Source: JBOGWA01 sp050693155
Lineage (GTDB): Bacteria > Actinomycetota > UBA4738 > CALAEC01
DNA length: 12,140 bases
Reading direction: 5' to 3'
Assembly: GCA_050693155.1 (NCBI GenBank)
Contig: JBOGWA010000126.1
Location: forward strand, 1-12,140
Part shown: positions 12,049 through 12,140 of the stretch, in pieces
How positions within the stretch are numbered: the stretch's first letter is position 1
Layout: the number at the start of each line of letters is the position of its first letter
Notes under the pieces: model-generated
Databases searched by the model: none
What the model was told of the DNA's origin: nothing
What the model saw: only the letters and a program-made list of their open reading frames with translations
Position numbers and translations under genes: made by a program

Positions 12049-12140
12049 TCAGACCAACTCGACGTCGACGCCCCAATGCCCTCTTTGGGCGGGGCGGCCG
12101 GGGGGGTGCCTTCGGTCGAGCTCGAGGCGGAGGGCCCGGT
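12049..12140 (-). CDS. Possible 3' end of an unidentified gene (partial)
   Basis: The minus-strand frame ending in TGA at 12051-12049 gives 29 residues ending AQRGHWGVDVELV. About 25 of its 29 codons end in G or C, as in the other genes here. A second minus frame (stop at 12008-12006, overlapping comF) is nearly as GC-biased, so the frame is not certain. The residues match no family I can name; the rest lies outside the window. Confidence 0.35.
   Translation of the reverse strand, partial: RALRLELDRRHPPGRPAQRGHWGVDVELV

Overview
This window is GC-rich, roughly two thirds G+C. Every convincing gene lies on the minus strand. Gene content and order point to an actinomycete (Actinomycetota), probably not one of the well-studied orders. 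The clues are comF, a raiA-type RNA, hpf and secA in a row; ftsEX followed by an S41 protease and smpB-ssrA; frequent GTG/TTG starts; several genes without a Shine-Dalgarno sequence; and a tmRNA close to mycobacterial ones around the resume codon. The class is inferred, not shown. No mobile element, CRISPR array, tRNA or rRNA was seen.

In transcription order (high to low coordinate): a possible 3' end of an unidentified gene (12140-12049); comF, a double-zinc-ribbon phosphoribosyltransferase; a structured non-coding RNA of about 240 nt (11300-11063) ending in a 28-nt perfect palindrome; hpf, a short ribosome-hibernation factor; a NarL/LuxR-type response regulator without a kinase beside it; secA; prfB, which needs a programmed +1 frameshift; a two-gene transketolase; ftsE and ftsX; an S41/PDZ protease; smpB; ssrA (tmRNA); and the first 102 codons of a PAS-domain protein that runs off the left edge.

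The theme is translation quality control and stationary-phase ribosome management (hpf, the raiA-type RNA, prfB, smpB, ssrA) mixed with envelope functions (SecA, FtsEX, S41 protease). Tight junctions suggest operons: secA/prfB (TGA directly followed by ATG), tktN/tktC (TAGTG, one shared base), ftsE/ftsX (11-nt overlap), and protease/smpB (the stop codon overlaps the smpB Shine-Dalgarno).

The most interesting element is the RNA between comF and hpf. It has an 11-bp closing helix that brings its ends together, several internal hairpins, a -10-like box just upstream and a terminator-like palindrome just downstream. Its place between comF and hpf is the known position of the raiA-motif RNA, a widespread ncRNA of unresolved biochemical function. 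Also notable are a very short inferred tmRNA tag (ANDYALAA) and an RF2 frameshift site almost identical to that of E. coli. The longest gene-poor stretch, 10997-11310, holds this RNA. The 256-base gap 307-562 holds only a hairpin behind ssrA and a promoter candidate for the PAS gene.
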